Assembly: GCF_024211255.1 (NCBI RefSeq)
Contig: NZ_JAMLDY010000016.1
Coordinates: 21,094-85,093, forward strand
Reading direction: 5' to 3'
Origin: Sphingomonas liriopis
Lineage (GTDB): Bacteria > Pseudomonadota > Alphaproteobacteria > Sphingomonadales > Sphingomonadaceae
DNA length: 64,000 nt
Shown here: one piece after another, positions 48,656 through 58,371 of the stretch
Layout of the letters: each line of letters opens with the position of its first letter
Position numbering within the stretch: the stretch's first letter is position 1
Notes under the pieces: model-generated
What the model was told of the DNA's origin: nothing
Databases searched by the model: none
Seen by the model: the letters and a program-made list of their open reading frames with translations, nothing else
Made by a program: the position numbers and the translations under genes

Positions 48656-48895
48656 TCAGCCTGCGGCAAAGGGGCGGGTACCGGCGGCCTTGCCCTCGGC
48701 ATCGAGGCGGATCGCCTCGATCCGCGCCTGCGCGGCGTCGAGCCGCTCGGCGCAGCGCTGGCGCAGGCGGTCGCCGCGTTCGTACAGCTGGATCGATTCG
48801 TCCAGCGTCGCCTCGCCGCTTTCCAGCCGGCTGACGATGCGTTCCAGATCCTTGAGGGCGTCCTCGAACGACAGGGTTTCGATCGGCGTATCCAT
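48656..48895 (-). CDS. xseB: Exodeoxyribonuclease VII small subunit
   Basis: This 79-residue helical protein shows the XseB pattern SFEDALKDLERIVSRLESGE and LDESIQLYERGDRLRQRC. It forms the small subunit of exonuclease VII with XseA, which is not encoded in the window. ATG at 48893-48895. ispA follows after 4 nt. Confidence 0.95.
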   Translation of the reverse strand: MDTPIETLSFEDALKDLERIVSRLESGEATLDESIQLYERGDRLRQRCAERLDAAQARIEAIRLDAEGKAAGTRPFAAG

Positions 48896-49007
48896 GGCGC
48901 GTGCTATGCGGCAGGGGCGGGGCGGGTGCAAGGACGGGCGGGGTGGTGGCCGGTGCGGCTCGCCGACCGATGCGGGCGGGCGGGACAGACGGGCGCCAAA
49001 TATCCCG

Positions 49008-49115
49008 CGTCACCCCGGACTTGTTCCGGGGTCCACTCCGCGGCGAGGCGCACCGCATGTGATCGGAGCGATACGCCTGCGGAACGGTGGACCCCGGAAC
49101 AAGTCCGGGGTGACG
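49008..49115. repeat. Dispersed palindromic repeat, CCCCGGAACAAGTCCGGGG family
   Basis: Arms CACCCCGGACTTGTTCCGGG and CCCCGGAACAAGTCCGGGGT in opposite orientation. It lies between the divergent xseB and aldehyde dehydrogenase genes, so promoters there must sit on either side. Confidence 0.8.
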
Positions 49116-49189
49116 AAGGGGGTGGGGAGGCGTTCCGGTGCTCACGAACGCGGCGGGGATCGGGTCGTGGCGACGCGCGTTTCAGGGCC

Positions 49190-50548
49190 ATGTTCACCAG
49201 CATCGATCCCGCGACCGGCCAGCCCGGCGCCAGCATTCCCGAACTCACCGCCGCCGAGCTGGAGGAGAAGATCGCGCGTGCCGAAACCGCCTATCGCGCG
49301 TGGCGGACGACGTCGCTCGACGAGCGCACCGCGTTGCTCGAGCGGATCGCCGAACAGTTCGACGCCAACACCCGCGAGCTCGCCGAAATCGCGACGCGCG
49401 AGATGGGCAAGACGCTGAAATCGGCGATTGCCGAGGTGCAGAAATGCGCCGCCGCCTTTCGCCATTATGCGCAGCAGGGGCCGGCGATGCTGGCGCCGAC
49501 GCGTCTCGACACGCCCACCGGGCCGGCGATCACGCGCTGGTTGCCGCTGGGGCCGGTGCTGGCGGTGATGCCGTGGAACTTCCCTTATTGGCAGGTGGTG
49601 CGTTTCGCCGCGCCGACGATCCTTGCCGGCAATGTCGGGCTGCTCAAGCACGCCTCGCTGACGCAAGGGTGCGGCGCGGCTATCGAGCGGACGATCGTCG
49701 CCGCGGGGGCGCCCGCCGGGCTGTTCCAGAACCTCGCGATCAGATCCGACAAGGTCGATGCGCTGATCGCCGATCCCCGCATCGTCGCGGTGACGCTGAC
49801 CGGGAGCGAAGGCGCCGGGATCAAGGTCGCCGAGGCGGCGGGGCGCAACCTCAAGAAGGTGGTGCTGGAATTGGGTGGATCGGATCCGTTCATCGTGATG
49901 CCGTCGGCCGATCTGGACGAAGCGGTGAAGCAGGCGGTGACCGCGCGTGTCCAGAACAGCGGCCAGTCGTGCATCTGCGGCAAGCGGATGATCGTCCATG
50001 CCGATGTCTACGACGCGTTTATGGAAAACTTCTCCGCGGCGATGCGCGCGGTGAAGGCGGGCGATCCGATGGACGCGGGCAGCGACATGGGGCCACTGTC
50101 GAGCGAGGAGCAGCGCCAGACGACACTCGACCAGCTGGCGGCGATCCAGGCGGCGGGCGGGCGGCTATTGTTCGGTGGCGAGGCGCTGCCGGGCAAGGGC
50201 GCCTATATGTCGGCGGGCGTGCTGGTCGACGTGCCGATCGACCACCCGGCCGCGCAGGAGGAGCTGTTCGGCCCGGTGGCGATGGTGTTCCGCGCCGCCG
50301 ATATCGACGCGGCGATCGCGCTGGCCAACGACGTGCCGTTCGGGCTGGGATCGTCGGTGTGGACCAACGACGCCGCCGAGCGCGCGCGGTTCGAGCGCGA
50401 TATCGAGGCGGGGATGGTCGCGGTCAACGCGATGCTCGCCTCCACCCCGGAGGCGCCGTTCGGCGGGATCAAGCGATCGGGCTATGGCCGCGAGCTGGGC
50501 CCTTATGGGCTGCACGAGTTCATGAATTTGAAGACGGTGTTCGGCTGA
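49190..50548 (+). CDS. NAD(P)-dependent aldehyde dehydrogenase, succinate-semialdehyde dehydrogenase type
   Basis: This 452-residue enzyme has MPWNFPYWQVVRFAAP, the dinucleotide-binding VTLTGSEGAGIKVAE, the catalytic-base ELGGSDPFIV and the nucleophile cysteine in NSGQSCICGKRM. Its short length fits the GabD-like group found in many soil bacteria. I start at MFTSIDPATGQPGAS (ATG 49190); the longer upstream frame is antisense to xseB/ispA. The physiological aldehyde is unknown because no pathway genes are adjacent. Confidence 0.92.
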   Translation: MFTSIDPATGQPGASIPELTAAELEEKIARAETAYRAWRTTSLDERTALLERIAEQFDANTRELAEIATREMGKTLKSAIAEVQKCAAAFRHYAQQGPAMLAPTRLDTPTGPAITRWLPLGPVLAVMPWNFPYWQVVRFAAPTILAGNVGLLKHASLTQGCGAAIERTIVAAGAPAGLFQNLAIRSDKVDALIADPRIVAVTLTGSEGAGIKVAEAAGRNLKKVVLELGGSDPFIVMPSADLDEAVKQAVTARVQNSGQSCICGKRMIVHADVYDAFMENFSAAMRAVKAGDPMDAGSDMGPLSSEEQRQTTLDQLAAIQAAGGRLLFGGEALPGKGAYMSAGVLVDVPIDHPAAQEELFGPVAMVFRAADIDAAIALANDVPFGLGSSVWTNDAAERARFERDIEAGMVAVNAMLASTPEAPFGGIKRSGYGRELGPYGLHEFMNLKTVFG

Positions 50549-50566
50549 TCCGACGCGTGCCCCCGT

Positions 50567-50761
50567 TCAGGTCCGGCGCGCGGTCCAAGTGTAGAGCACC
50601 GAGACGCCGACCAGCCCCAGGTCGATCGCCGCCTGGATACGGTGCGGGCTGGGATCACCGATATCGTGGGTCAGCAGGCGGATGTCCGGGGTGGGATGGC
50701 GCACGGCGGCGATCGTCAGTGCGGCCACGGCCACGATCGCCAACTTCCGATGGTTCGACAT
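50567..50761 (-). CDS. Small hypothetical membrane or exported protein
   Basis: This 64-residue protein starts MSNHRKLAIVAVAALTIAAV, a signal or anchor helix, and has a second hydrophobic stretch (AAIDLGLVGVSVLYTW). A GGGAGGA site precedes the ATG by a good distance, which supports the gene. The diguanylate cyclase gene ends 75 bp upstream on the same strand. No family recognised. Confidence 0.6.
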   Translation of the reverse strand: MSNHRKLAIVAVAALTIAAVRHPTPDIRLLTHDIGDPSPHRIQAAIDLGLVGVSVLYTWTARRT

Positions 50762-50835
50762 CGCTCTTCCTCCCAGCGATGCAGGCTTAGCAGAAGCCGT
50801 GGCGCGACGCCATGCCGGACAGCAAGGCGGGGTAT

Positions 50836-52506
50836 TCAGGCGGCGCGGACCAGATCGGTGCCGACGCGCACGCGGTCGCGCCCCGCCGCCTTGGCCGCGA
50901 ACAGCGCCTGATCGGCGCTGCGGTACATCGCCTTCCAGTCGGTCTCGCGCGGCAGCGCGCCGGTACAGGTGCCGATGCTGGCGGTGACGGTGAGGTCGAA
51001 GGGCATGCGCTCTTCGCGCAAGGTATCGAGCACCGCGCGCGCGTCGAGGGCGGCGGCCTGCGGCGTCAGGATGGCGAATTCCTCGCCGCCGACGCGCGCG
51101 ACCAGCGACTGCGCCGCCGCCGCGGCACGCAATGCGCGGGCGATGACGCGCAGCACCTCGTCGCCGCCGTCGTGACCGATGGTTTCGTTGATGCTCTTGA
51201 AATGATCGATGTCGATCAGGATCAGCTGGTGCGGCTCGTCGCGGCCGATCGCGCTGTCCAGGAACGCGCGGCGGTTGAGCAGCCCGGTCAGCGGGTCGGT
51301 CGCGGCGAGCAGCCGTGCGGCGATCTCCTGCTCGCGCGCCTCGTCGCGCTCCAGGCTGAGCAGGCGGATGCGATAGGCGACGCCGAGCGACGACAGCGCC
51401 GCCTCCAGCGACATCGCGAGCAATGTCGAATTGTCGATCCACAGATGCCAGCCGATCACGTTGAACGCGGCGAGGACGCGGACCGAAGCGAGCGCGACCG
51501 GCGCCCCCCAGGCCAGAGCGAACACCCACAGGAAATTGCTTCGCCGTCGCCACGCACGCCACAGGATCGGCACCAGCAACGTGATGACGAGGAAGTAGCC
51601 CGCGGTGCTCAGCGGATCGGTGATATCGGCGAAGCGCGGTGACAGGATCGCATAGCTGGCGGTGGCGATCAGCAGAAAGCTGATCACCGCATTGCTGTAG
51701 TGTCGCAACCAGCCGTCGAAGACCCGCCGTTCGAGGAAGGCGCGTGCGAAGATCACCGCCGCGGCGGCCGACCAGGCCAGCAGCACATAGTTCAGCCGTT
51801 GTCGGTCGTTGTTGTCGATGGCGGTCCACTGGCCGAGCAGCCCCGACGAGCTGAACGCATAGGCGAGCAGGCACAATACCATCAGGCAATAGGCGGGCTG
51901 GAAAGCACGGCGCAGCGCCGCCCACAGCGCGAGATTGTAGATCAGCAGCGCCAGGCACATGCCGCCGAACGCCGCATACAACGCGGCCATGACGATCTCC
52001 GCCTTGGCGGTGGCGTGATGATCGGCGAGCGTCGGCCCGACCAGGATACCGCGGCGGTTGAGCGAGCCCTCGATGTGCCAGAGCAGCCGCACCGGCCGCG
52101 CCGCATGCTGGGGCAGCGCCATCTGCACGATCGCGCCGAGCATCAGGTGGCGGCCCGTGGTAGCGCTGGTGAAGCCGGTCCGGCGGATCGCACCGTCGGC
52201 GTAGAGGACGTAGAGCGTTAGGCGGTCCTGCCACAAGCTCGCCTGCCGCACCTGTTCGCCGTGACCGATGGCGGGCAAAGGTTGCGACAGCAGCCAGAAA
52301 TCGCCGGTGCCGTACGCGGTCTGGCGGGTCGTGCAGTCGAACCGGGCGGGGTTCGCGAACAAGGCGGCGGGGCGCTCGCCGCCGGCGTCGGGCAGGACGC
52401 AGGTGCGCAGCGGCGTCATCGCCGCCATCGCCGGCGCGGCGAACAGGCCGGCGACGATCAGCAGCAGCAATACAGCGATTCGTCGCATCGGGAACCGGCC
52501 GGCCAT
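50836..52506 (-). CDS. 7TM membrane diguanylate cyclase (GGDEF)
   Basis: This protein of about 556 residues has a signal peptide (IAVLLLLIVAGLFAAPAMA), an extracytoplasmic N-terminal domain (about 30-170), seven hydrophobic helices (about 180-385, 7TMR-DISM type) and a C-terminal GGDEF domain. The active site is RVGGEEFAIL, with DPLTGLLNRRAFLD and LILIDIDHFKSINETIGHDG upstream. It should make cyclic di-GMP in response to an external signal. The start could also be the ATG at 52488. No ribosome site is obvious for either. Confidence 0.9.
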   Translation of the reverse strand: MAGRFPMRRIAVLLLLIVAGLFAAPAMAAMTPLRTCVLPDAGGERPAALFANPARFDCTTRQTAYGTGDFWLLSQPLPAIGHGEQVRQASLWQDRLTLYVLYADGAIRRTGFTSATTGRHLMLGAIVQMALPQHAARPVRLLWHIEGSLNRRGILVGPTLADHHATAKAEIVMAALYAAFGGMCLALLIYNLALWAALRRAFQPAYCLMVLCLLAYAFSSSGLLGQWTAIDNNDRQRLNYVLLAWSAAAAVIFARAFLERRVFDGWLRHYSNAVISFLLIATASYAILSPRFADITDPLSTAGYFLVITLLVPILWRAWRRRSNFLWVFALAWGAPVALASVRVLAAFNVIGWHLWIDNSTLLAMSLEAALSSLGVAYRIRLLSLERDEAREQEIAARLLAATDPLTGLLNRRAFLDSAIGRDEPHQLILIDIDHFKSINETIGHDGGDEVLRVIARALRAAAAAQSLVARVGGEEFAILTPQAAALDARAVLDTLREERMPFDLTVTASIGTCTGALPRETDWKAMYRSADQALFAAKAAGRDRVRVGTDLVRAA

Positions 52507-52614
52507 GGCCCGATGCCTAACGCCGGCTTTGCAAACCTTTGGTAAATGGCGATTCAGGATATCGCGCGGCGGCCGCGATTGACAGGTCTGCCGCGCCGCG
52601 CTTGGAAGCGCGCC

Positions 52615-53100
52615 ATGACCCCATGGAGCGAACCGCGTGTCGGCTGCGGTGCGGCGATCGTCGTCGATGGCCGCATCCTGCTGCTGCGCCGGCGGACCCA
52701 GCCGGAGGCGGGCTGCTGGGGCCTCGCCGGCGGCAAGATCGACCTGTTCGAGCCCGCCGAGGCAGCGATGCGGCGCGAGGTCGAGGAGGAACTGGGGATC
52801 GTCGTCGGCACCGCCGACCTGCTGTGTTTCGTCGACCAGATCGACGTGGCGGCGGGGACGCATTGGGTCGCGCCGATCTATCGCATCCGCGACTTCACCG
52901 GCGAACCGCGCAACGTCGAACCGGCCAAGCATGACGGGCCGGTCTGGTATCCGCTCGATGCGCTGCCCGAACCGCTGACGACGCCGACCAAGGCCGCGCT
53001 CGCCGCGCTGCTGCGCTCAGGTGATGCGGCCAGTCCAGCGCAGGCCGAGCACCGCGATCCGTCGCGGATCGATCGCGACGCGGAGCACCAGCGGCGGTAG
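52615..53100 (+). CDS. Nudix hydrolase
   Basis: This 161-residue protein contains the full Nudix box GGKIDLFEPAEAAMRREVEE followed by ELGI, with GX5EX7REUXEEXGU spacing. It should hydrolyse a nucleoside diphosphate derivative, such as an oxidised nucleotide or ADP-ribose compound. I start at MTPWSEPRVGCGAAIVV (ATG 52615). The last 28 codons overlap the convergent gene at 53017-53544 and have no family similarity. Confidence 0.9.
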   Translation: MTPWSEPRVGCGAAIVVDGRILLLRRRTQPEAGCWGLAGGKIDLFEPAEAAMRREVEEELGIVVGTADLLCFVDQIDVAAGTHWVAPIYRIRDFTGEPRNVEPAKHDGPVWYPLDALPEPLTTPTKAALAALLRSGDAASPAQAEHRDPSRIDRDAEHQRR

Positions 53101-53544
53101 CAGCGGGATGTCGGCGCGGCCGCGCGGGCGGGCGGGGCCATCGACGATCAGCTCGACCATCGCCGCGATCAGCCCCGCCGCCAGCCGTTGTTCGGCGCCC
53201 GTACCGAAGTGCGCGAGCAATCCGCGGACGCGGTGGCAGTCGGCGATCGCGGTGCCCGTCCATATCAGCGGCACGTCTCGCGTAGACGCGTCCGGCGTGA
53301 GGCCGTCGCTGCGGGGCGCCGGCGGCGGTGGCATGGAACGGTCGCCGCCGGCGCGCTGTTCGACCAGCGCGGCGATCAGGTCGGGCGGCACCGTGCCGCG
53401 CCGTTCCGCCCGGGCGAGATGCCAGCCACCCAGCCAGCGCGCCACCGTCTCGCTGTCGACGATCCGCCCCGCCGCAAGGTCGGCGAGCGCCGCCGTATCG
53501 GCATCGCCGCCGGAGGGCGACAAGGGAGCGTCGGACGGTTCCAC
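53017..53544 (-). CDS. Hypothetical protein, convergent with and overlapping the Nudix gene
   Basis: This 175-residue protein (MEPSDAPLSPSGGDADTAAL) has SETVARWLGGWHLARAERRG and LLAHFGTGAEQRLAAGLIAA and no signal peptide. Its C-terminal 28 codons are antisense to the Nudix gene tail (84 bp). It has normal codon bias for the region and starts just after the clpA terminator. No family recognised; it may be real or the overlap may reflect a misjudged end. Confidence 0.55.
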   Translation of the reverse strand: MEPSDAPLSPSGGDADTAALADLAAGRIVDSETVARWLGGWHLARAERRGTVPPDLIAALVEQRAGGDRSMPPPPAPRSDGLTPDASTRDVPLIWTGTAIADCHRVRGLLAHFGTGAEQRLAAGLIAAMVELIVDGPARPRGRADIPLLPPLVLRVAIDPRRIAVLGLRWTGRIT

Positions 53545-53562
53545 GCGTCGACGTTACCACGA

Positions 53563-53596
53563 AAACGGATCGAACCACGGGCGGTTCGATCCGTTT
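53563..53596. terminator. Rho-independent terminator of clpA
   Basis: A perfect 14-bp stem (AAACGGATCGAACC at 53563-53576, GGTTCGATCCGTTT at 53583-53596) with a 6-nt loop starts 8 bp after the clpA stop; the minus strand then reads TTTT. Confidence 0.88.
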
Positions 53597-53604
53597 CGGA
53601 GTCA

Positions 53605-55920
53605 TTATTTGGCGTCGACGGGTTCCGCCTTGCCCTTCTTGCGCGGCTTCTTGGGCGCGGCGGGCTCGATGGCGAACGACAGCGCGCCGTCCTTCATCCT
53701 GACAGTCACTTCGCCGCCATGGACCAATTTGCCGAACAGCAGTTCCTCCGCGAGCGGTTGCTTGATCTTCTCCTGGATCAGGCGGCCCATCGGGCGGGCG
53801 CCGTAGAGCTTGTCATAGCCCTTTTCGGTCAGCCAGCTCTTCGCGGCATCGTCCAGGTTGATGTGGACGTTGCGGTCGGCAAGCTGCAACTCGAGCTGCA
53901 GGATGAACTTGTCGACGACCCGCGCGACGACCTCGGTGGGGAGGTAGCCGAACGGCACGATCGCATCCAGGCGGTTGCGGAATTCCGGCGTGAACATCTT
54001 CTGCACCGCCTGCTCGTCCTCGCCCTCGCGGGTGAGGTTGCCGAAACCGACCGTCTCGCGCGCCATGTCGGCGGCACCGGCATTGGTGGTCATGATGAGG
54101 ATGACGTTGCGGAAGTCGACCGACTTGCCGTGCTGATCGGTCAGGCGCCCGTTGTCCATCACCTGCAACAGGATGTTGAACAGATCGGGATGCGCCTTCT
54201 CGATCTCGTCGAGCAGCAGCACGCAATGGGGATTCTGGTCGACCGCATCGGTCAGCAGCCCGCCCTGATCGAAGCCGACATAGCCCGGAGGTGCACCGAT
54301 CAGCCGGCTGACCGAATGGCGCTCCATATATTCCGACATGTCGAAGCGCTGCAGCGGGATGCCGAGGATCGTCGACAGCTGCTTGGCGACCTCCGTCTTG
54401 CCGACGCCGGTGGGGCCGGTGAACAGGTAATTGCCGATCGGCTTTTCGGGATCGCGCAGGCCGGCGCGGCTGAGCTTGATCGCGCTTGCCAGCTTCTCGA
54501 TCGCCGCATTCTGGCCGAAGACGACGCGCTTGAGGTCCGTTTCCAGGCTGGCGAGCGCCAGCGTGTCGTCGGTGCTGACCGATTTCGGCGGGATGCGCGC
54601 CATCGTCGCGATGACCGCCTCGATCTCGCGTGCCGTGATCGTCTTCTTGCGCTTGTTGGCGGGCACCAGCATCTGCATCGCGCCGACCTCGTCGATCACG
54701 TCGATCGCCTTGTCGGGCAGCTTGCGGTCGTTGATGTAGCGTGCACTCAATTCCACCGCCGACTTGATCGCGTCGGGGGTGTATTTGACCTTGTGATGGT
54801 CCTCGAACGCGGTGCGCAGGCCGGCGAGGATCTTGATCGTATCCTCGATGGTGGGCTCGTTGACGTCGATCTTCTGGAACCGGCGCAGCAGCGCGCGGTC
54901 CTTCTCGAAGTGGTTGCGGAACTCCTTGTACGTCGTCGAGCCGATGCAGCGGATCGTCCCGCCCGACAGCGCGGGTTTCAGCAGGTTCGACGCATCCATC
55001 GCCCCGCCGCTTGTTGCGCCGGCACCGATGACGGTGTGGATTTCATCGATGAACAGCACCGCATGCGGCAGCTTCTCGAGCTCGTTGACGACCGCCTTCA
55101 GCCGCTCCTCGAAATCGCCGCGATAGCGCGTGCCGGCGAGCAGCGCGCCCATGTCGAGGCTGTAGATCACCGCTTCCCTAAGCACGTCGGGCACCTCGCC
55201 CTCGACGATCTTGCGCGCGAGGCCCTCGGCGATCGCGGTCTTGCCGACGCCGGGATCGCCCACGTACAGCGGATTGTTCTTCGAACGGCGGCACAGGATC
55301 TGGATCGTGCGATCCACCTCCGGCCCGCGACCGATCAGCGGATCGACCTTGCCGTTCTTCGCCTTTTCGTTGAGGTCGACGGTGAACTGCTTGAGCGCGC
55401 TTTCGCTCTTGCCTTTGTCCTGCCCCTTGGGCGCCTTGTCCTCCTCGACGCCCTTGGGGGTCGGCGTTTCGGCGGCCGCGCCGCCCTTGCCGACTCCGTG
55501 GCTGATGAAGCTGACCGCGTCGAGCCGGCTCATGTCCTGCTGCTGCAGGAAATAGACCGCATAGCTTTCGCGCTCGCTGAACAGCGCGACGAGCACGTTG
55601 GCGCCGGTCACCTCGTCGCGGCCCGACGACTGGACGTGCAGGATCGCGCGCTGGACGACGCGCTGGAAGCCGCTGGTCGGCGACGGATCGGTCTGCGCAT
55701 CGACCTTGAGCGCGTCCAGTTCGGTGTCGAGATAGTGGGCGACGGTGGTCTTCAGCTCGCCGAGATCGACGTGGCACGCCTCCATCACCTTGGAGGCATG
55801 TTCGTCGCCGATGAGCGCGAGCAGCAGATGTTCGAGCGTCGCATATTCGTGCCGACGCGAGGACGCGGCCTCGAGCGCCTTGTGCAGCGTGGTCTCGAGC
55901 GCGGGGGCGAAGGATGGCAT
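53605..55920 (-). CDS. clpA: ATP-dependent Clp protease ATP-binding subunit ClpA
   Basis: This 771-residue AAA+ unfoldase feeds substrates to ClpP. It has an N-terminal ClpN domain ([20 protein letters not shown]), a first ATPase domain with [13 protein letters not shown] and [14 protein letters not shown], and a second with [14 protein letters not shown] and [14 protein letters not shown]. The C-terminal tail is Lys/Ala-rich. The adaptor ClpS is not in the window. GGAG precedes the ATG. Confidence 0.97.
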   Translation of the reverse strand: MPSFAPALETTLHKALEAASSRRHEYATLEHLLLALIGDEHASKVMEACHVDLGELKTTVAHYLDTELDALKVDAQTDPSPTSGFQRVVQRAILHVQSSGRDEVTGANVLVALFSERESYAVYFLQQQDMSRLDAVSFISHGVGKGGAAAETPTPKGVEEDKAPKGQDKGKSESALKQFTVDLNEKAKNGKVDPLIGRGPEVDRTIQILCRRSKNNPLYVGDPGVGKTAIAEGLARKIVEGEVPDVLREAVIYSLDMGALLAGTRYRGDFEERLKAVVNELEKLPHAVLFIDEIHTVIGAGATSGGAMDASNLLKPALSGGTIRCIGSTTYKEFRNHFEKDRALLRRFQKIDVNEPTIEDTIKILAGLRTAFEDHHKVKYTPDAIKSAVELSARYINDRKLPDKAIDVIDEVGAMQMLVPANKRKKTITAREIEAVIATMARIPPKSVSTDDTLALASLETDLKRVVFGQNAAIEKLASAIKLSRAGLRDPEKPIGNYLFTGPTGVGKTEVAKQLSTILGIPLQRFDMSEYMERHSVSRLIGAPPGYVGFDQGGLLTDAVDQNPHCVLLLDEIEKAHPDLFNILLQVMDNGRLTDQHGKSVDFRNVILIMTTNAGAADMARETVGFGNLTREGEDEQAVQKMFTPEFRNRLDAIVPFGYLPTEVVARVVDKFILQLELQLADRNVHINLDDAAKSWLTEKGYDKLYGARPMGRLIQEKIKQPLAEELLFGKLVHGGEVTVRMKDGALSFAIEPAAPKKPRKKGKAEPVDAK

Positions 55921-56054
55921 TCAGGTTACTCCAGTCGGGCCGCGACGTGATGCGCTGCCCTTTCCAACCATGTCGGTACGGGCGGGCGTTGCATCAAGCT
56001 CTTGACGTCGCGACCGGAACGCCGGGCTGATTGCCCATCCGGTGCGGCGGAGGC

Positions 56055-56249
56055 TCATCGCCTGAATAACGCGTCGGCGCTTGCGCGATGGTTAACGGCG
56101 CGCGTCATCGCGGTGCGGGTACGGGCGATCTCACCCTCCAGCGCGGCGATGCGCGCCTCCAGTTCGGCGACCGACAGCGGGTCGAGGTCCTGCCGCAGCA
56201 GGGCGGCGAGCGCATCGTCGGCGCGCGAGGGAGCGTCGTCCGGGTCCAT
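56055..56249 (-). CDS. DUF1192-family small protein
   Basis: This 64-residue coiled-coil protein (MDPDDAPSRADDALAALLRQ) shows the DUF1192 core LDPLSVAELEARIAALEGEI and ends ASADALFRR. The family is small, helical and restricted mainly to alphaproteobacteria; its role is unknown. It is divergent from the quinone oxidoreductase gene with a 79-bp gap. Confidence 0.85.
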   Translation of the reverse strand: MDPDDAPSRADDALAALLRQDLDPLSVAELEARIAALEGEIARTRTAMTRAVNHRASADALFRR

Positions 56250-56328
56250 CGTTCCGCCAACGTTGACCCCCGGCCATCCGATGTCAATAAGGCAGCCGGG
56301 GACTCCCTTACGAACAGGATGCTGGCGG

Positions 56329-57327
56329 ATGAGCGAATTGCCCCGGACGATGCAGGCGATCGACCCCGAAGCACCCGGCGGGCCGGAGGTGCTGCGACCG
56401 GTCGAGCGGCCGGTGCCGCAGCCCGGTGGCGGCGAGGTGCTGATCCGCGTCGCCGCCGCCGGGGTCAACCGCCCCGACGTATTGCAGCGCAAGGGCGGCT
56501 ATCCGCCACCGCCGGGCGCGCCGTCGATTCCGGGGCTCGAGATCGCCGGCACGATCGTCATGGTGGGCGAGGGCGTCGACGACGCGCTGCTCGGCCAGCC
56601 GGTCTGCGCGCTGCTGGCGGGCGGCGGCTATGCCGAATATGCGGTCGCGCCCGCCGGCCAGTGCCTGCCGGTGCCGCACGGGCTGGAGATGGTCGAGGCG
56701 GCGGCGATCCCCGAAACGCTCTTCACCGTCTGGACCAATCTGTTCGAACGCGCCTTCGCGACCGAGGGTGACAGCGTGCTGGTCCATGGCGGCACCAGCG
56801 GCATCGGCACGATGGCGATCGCGCTCGCCAGTATCTTCGGGCTGACGATCATCGTCACCGCCGGCTCCGACGCCAAATGCGCGCGCGCGCTGGAACTGGG
56901 GGCGGATCACGCGATCAACTACAAGAGCAACGATTTCGTCGCGCGGGTAAAGGCGATCACCGACGGCAAGGGCGTCACCGCGGTGATCGACATGGTCGGG
57001 GGCGACTATGTGCCGCGCAATCTCCAGTGCCTGGCCGACGACGGCCGCCACGTCTCGATCGCGGTACAGGGCGGCGCGCAGGCGACGATCCCGATCTTCG
57101 AGATCATGCGCCGCCGCCTGACGCTCACCGGCTCGACGCTGCGCGCGCGCGACACCGCGTTCAAGACCTTGGTCGCCGACGAGATCGCCCGCACCGTCTG
57201 GCCACACGTCGAGGCCGGCCGCCTGCGCCCGGTGATCGACCGGACCTTCCCGCTTGCCGAGGCCGCCGCGGCGCATGCGCGGATGGAGGAGGGGGATCAC
57301 GTGGGGAAGATCGTGCTGACGATGTAA
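56329..57327 (+). CDS. Quinone oxidoreductase, MDR superfamily (PIG3-like)
   Basis: This 332-residue medium-chain reductase lacks the zinc ligands of alcohol dehydrogenases. It shows AAAGVNRPDVLQRKGGYPPP, the NADPH-binding HGGTSGIGTMAIAL and LGADHAINYKSNDF. It probably reduces quinones with NADPH, as TP53I3/PIG3 proteins do. ATG at 56329. Divergent from the DUF1192 gene. Confidence 0.93.
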   Translation: MSELPRTMQAIDPEAPGGPEVLRPVERPVPQPGGGEVLIRVAAAGVNRPDVLQRKGGYPPPPGAPSIPGLEIAGTIVMVGEGVDDALLGQPVCALLAGGGYAEYAVAPAGQCLPVPHGLEMVEAAAIPETLFTVWTNLFERAFATEGDSVLVHGGTSGIGTMAIALASIFGLTIIVTAGSDAKCARALELGADHAINYKSNDFVARVKAITDGKGVTAVIDMVGGDYVPRNLQCLADDGRHVSIAVQGGAQATIPIFEIMRRRLTLTGSTLRARDTAFKTLVADEIARTVWPHVEAGRLRPVIDRTFPLAEAAAAHARMEEGDHVGKIVLTM

Positions 57328-57459
57328 GCGCGAACGGTGGGGGTGGGCGGCCTCACAAAGCACCACCTTGCCCTTCTGCCACACGCGCAGTACATCGGAC
57401 GGTGCAAGCGGCCGCTCCGGTAAGGGGCGGCCCTATTCATTTCCGACGGAGTTTTCCCC

Positions 57460-58140
57460 GTGGCCCAGCCGCTCATGCCCCATGCGACCGCATCCTGGAT
57501 GGTCGATAACACGTCGCTGTCGTTCGACCAGATCGCCGATTTCTGCGGTCTGCATATCCTCGAAGTGCAGGCGATCGCCGACGACACCGCCGCGACCAAG
57601 CTGACCGGGCGCGATCCGATCCGCACGCACGAGGTGACGCAGGAGGAGGTCGACAAGGGCCAGGCCGATCCGTCGTACCGCCTCAAGATGATCAAGGGTC
57701 CCGAGCAGGTCCGCCGCACCAAGGGCCCGCGCTACACGCCGGTGTCGAAGCGTCAGGACAAGCCCGACGGCATCGCCTGGATCATCCGCAACCACCCCGA
57801 GATCACCGACGGCGCGATCAGCAACCTGATCGGCACCACCCGCACGACGATCGCCGCGATCCGCGACCGCAGCCACTGGAACATCGGCAACATCACGCCG
57901 AAGGATCCGGTGACGCTGGGCCTGACCACGCAGCGCGAGCTCGACGCGGCCGTCGCCAAGGCGTCGAAGGCGTCGGGCAACGAAGCCGCGCCGACCGACA
58001 CGCGGCTGGAGGGCGATCGCGAGGCGCTGATCGCGAGCCTGCGCGCCGAGCGCGACGCGGCGGCGCGGGGTGTCGACGTGGATCACAACGATCCGGCGGC
58101 GGCTGCGGCGGCGCTGTTCCAGGACCCGTTCAAGCGCTGA
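57460..58140 (+). CDS. trcR: DUF1013 cell cycle regulator TrcR
   Basis: This 226-residue protein is a DUF1013 member: MAQPLMPHATASWMVDNTSL, FDQIADFCGLHILEVQAIAD and WIIRNHPEITDGAISNLIGT followed by RTTIAAIRDRSHWN, which looks like a helix-turn-helix. In Caulobacter and relatives the DUF1013 protein TrcR associates with RNA polymerase and controls cell-cycle genes. The start is a GTG with GGAG 8 nt upstream. The C-terminal 60 residues are Ala/Asp-rich and variable. Confidence 0.92.
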   Translation: MAQPLMPHATASWMVDNTSLSFDQIADFCGLHILEVQAIADDTAATKLTGRDPIRTHEVTQEEVDKGQADPSYRLKMIKGPEQVRRTKGPRYTPVSKRQDKPDGIAWIIRNHPEITDGAISNLIGTTRTTIAAIRDRSHWNIGNITPKDPVTLGLTTQRELDAAVAKASKASGNEAAPTDTRLEGDREALIASLRAERDAAARGVDVDHNDPAAAAAALFQDPFKR

Positions 58141-58179
58141 TCGGGTAAGCGGCGGCGATCGCCGCTGTCCCCATTCCAC

Positions 58180-58287
58180 CGTCACCCCGGACTTGTTCCG
58201 GGGTCCACTCTGCGGCGGGGCGTAGGGATCGCGCCTCTTGCTCCGCGCTCGCGGCACGGTGGACCCCGGAACAAGTCCGGGGTGACG
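58180..58287. repeat. Dispersed palindromic repeat, CCCCGGAACAAGTCCGGGG family
   Basis: Arms CACCCCGGACTTGTTCCGGG and CCCCGGAACAAGTCCGGGGT in opposite orientation, between trcR and the dienelactone hydrolase gene. Confidence 0.8.
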
Positions 58288-58371
58288 AAGGGGGTTTGGC
58301 GGGTGTCCGCCTTCCCTCTGGCGCCCGGTCCCGCGCTGGACTAGCCTCTCCCAAACCCCTGGGAGAGCACC

